Shown: one piece after another, positions 62,695-64,000 of the stretch
Layout: every line of letters begins with the position of its first letter
Position numbering within the stretch: position 1 is the stretch's first letter
Assembly: GCA_002633025.1 (NCBI GenBank)
Contig: NMRB01002720.1
Coordinates: 2,643 to 66,642, forward strand
Length of the DNA: 64,000 nucleotides
Origin: Notospermus geniculatus
Taxonomy: Eukaryota; Nemertea; Pilidiophora; Heteronemertea; Lineidae
Direction: 5' to 3'
Made by a program: the position numbers and the translations under genes
The notes under the pieces: generated by a model
What the model was told of the DNA's origin: nothing
The model's input: the letters and a program-made list of their open reading frames with translations, nothing else
Databases searched by the model: none

Positions 62695-63304
62695 CACTCT
62701 AAAACATTTCTTGTCGTACTGACAAGCTGGAACTCGTTCTCAGCCATATGCTTAAATTGACGGGGTCTATCTTTTTAATTGACAAGTTTTTAACTTGTCA
62801 TCCTCGGAAAAGAGACATCTTATCATTGAAACAAATACGTCTTGTCATTCAGGCTAAACATGAAAAGATAAAGATAAGATTCCAGCGCCAAGAGGACTGT
62901 TGTACGGTAGTTCCAAGTATTAACAACAGCTGCGTATAACAGAAAAACCCTACCAAATTTCTAAGCCTACGATGGGATTCGAACCTATGGAACTATCATA
63001 CAAACTACTAGACCTAACCCTAAACCACTCAGCAAATGAGGCAACAATGCTGATAGCATGTTAAGCGTTTGAAATTGAGCGATGGATGTGAGTGATGCGC
63101 CTGCGCAATAATGTCCTGCCACCTACAACGTATCGTCATAACTAGAGATCTTGTCAACTGGACAAACTGAACTCGTCACAGAGATGTGTGACTCGCCGTG
63201 ACAAGTCAATCGTGTCATGACTGATGTAACTCGTCAGACTGACTAAAGCATCTTAATATCAGTATTCCCAGACAAGTTGCGGTGACAAGAATTTTTTAAG
63301 AGTG
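62695..63304. mobile_element. 610 bp mariner-like foldback rich in CTTGTC/GACAAG
   Basis: Tips CACTCTAAAACATTTCTTGTC-type and complement ending AAGAGTG; TA at 62693-62694 and 63305-63306. CTTGTC and GACAAG recur throughout. A SINE head lies at 62970-63045. Confidence 0.8.
62970..63045 (-). repeat. tRNA-like SINE head
   Basis: Minus strand: A-box-like GCTGAGTGGTTTAGGG and B box GGTTCGAATCCC. Long spacing between them argues against a working tRNA gene. Confidence 0.45.
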
Positions 63305-63306
63305 TA

Positions 63307-64000
63307 TACATGTAAACCGGAGAACCCAAAATGCACGAAAGTCAGCACATACATGTCTACATGTATATCTTTTTCCTCCTCCTTCGCAATGTTAGCGGGA
63401 TTAAATATGTTGTAAACTTGAGATATCGCAATCTGGGGTACGAAAGGTATGAACAGGGATTATTCAAGATTTCACACAAAACAAGGTCAGTGTTCGACTG
63501 CCCCCTCCGCTTACCCGGGACTCGTGTGTTTCTATTTTCATGGAAAAAACACATGTGTTTTCCAAGTAAAACCTTTCGACGTTTTACCCGAGAAAGAGAG
63601 GGTTTAAAAATGATAGAGATTTCAGTAAAAGAGGCAATAAAGTTAATGAGCTTGGAGGTAAGTAATTTTCATTGGATGAGTAAGCATATTGGTACAAGTT
63701 ACTAGGGTGTCTACGTCACTTCGACGTCTTGGTTGGTATTACATGTAGTTTTATAATTTGACAACCTACGGTTAGTACGGAATTACCTACACGTACATGT
63801 ACAGAGCAAAAATTGGCTGACTGTATTTTGGCACAGATCCTAACATTTTGAAGGATTTTTTCCGGGATTTTTTATCCACCCATATCCAATAGGATTCCAT
63901 AATTGCATTTTACCCTGATATTTTACAAAAGGTATCGATGCGAACATTTCGCATTTTAAACAAAACATCTGGAACTGATATTGTAACAAATTTCACTGAA
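63307..64000. other. No gene recognised
   Basis: An open frame on the plus strand (63331-63705) has no motif I know and no clear codon signal; it is not called as a gene. The rest is AT-rich. Confidence 0.4.

Overview
This window is nuclear DNA from an animal, most likely a marine invertebrate. The evidence is one gene split over about 34 kb by GT-AG introns, tRNA-derived SINE heads, LINE and Penelope-like retroelement fragments, and very dense hairpin (MITE and foldback) DNA. Abundant AGGCCTAC and TACATGTA strings suggest a deuterostome such as an echinoderm, hemichordate or amphioxus; that is a guess, not a diagnosis. Three assembly gaps are present (15662-16139, 26207-26236, 36870-37019).

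The only clear host gene is on the minus strand from about 36.9 kb down to 2.8 kb. It is an ionotropic glutamate receptor-like subunit with eleven exons that join in phase to give 874 residues: amino-terminal domain, ligand-binding lobes S1 and S2, three membrane segments and the pore loop. The signal-peptide exon is not found (it may lie in or beyond the gap at 36870-37019) and the cytoplasmic tail after M4 is not found. The pore and part of the ligand pocket differ from classical glutamate receptors.

The introns are full of nested non-autonomous elements. Many can be bounded to the base with a target-site duplication: TA (mariner-like), TTAA, TTA/TAA (Harbinger-like), and 9 bp (Mutator-like). 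The largest is a 4.9 kb long-inverted-repeat element at 3081-7987 whose arms carry broken zinc-finger coding pieces.

From 37 to 49 kb there is no recognisable host gene. This stretch holds back-to-back SINEs, tandem repeats and several foldbacks whose whole body is built from one short motif.

At 49.3-50.4 kb lie remnants of a LINE and of a Penelope-like element. At 50451-55057 sits the most interesting object: a 4607 bp DNA transposon with terminal inverted repeats, a 4 bp target duplication, about a dozen subterminal copies of ACGGTAAAGAC, and a transposase-like protein with a readable D-D-E triad. I cannot place it in a named superfamily. From 56.5 to 58.1 kb is a broken gene for a cysteine-rich protein, interrupted by a 907 bp mariner-like foldback, a sister of which lies at 59229-60132. 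The last 4 kb hold a second 9 bp-duplication element, a CTTGTC-rich foldback and nothing else I can name.
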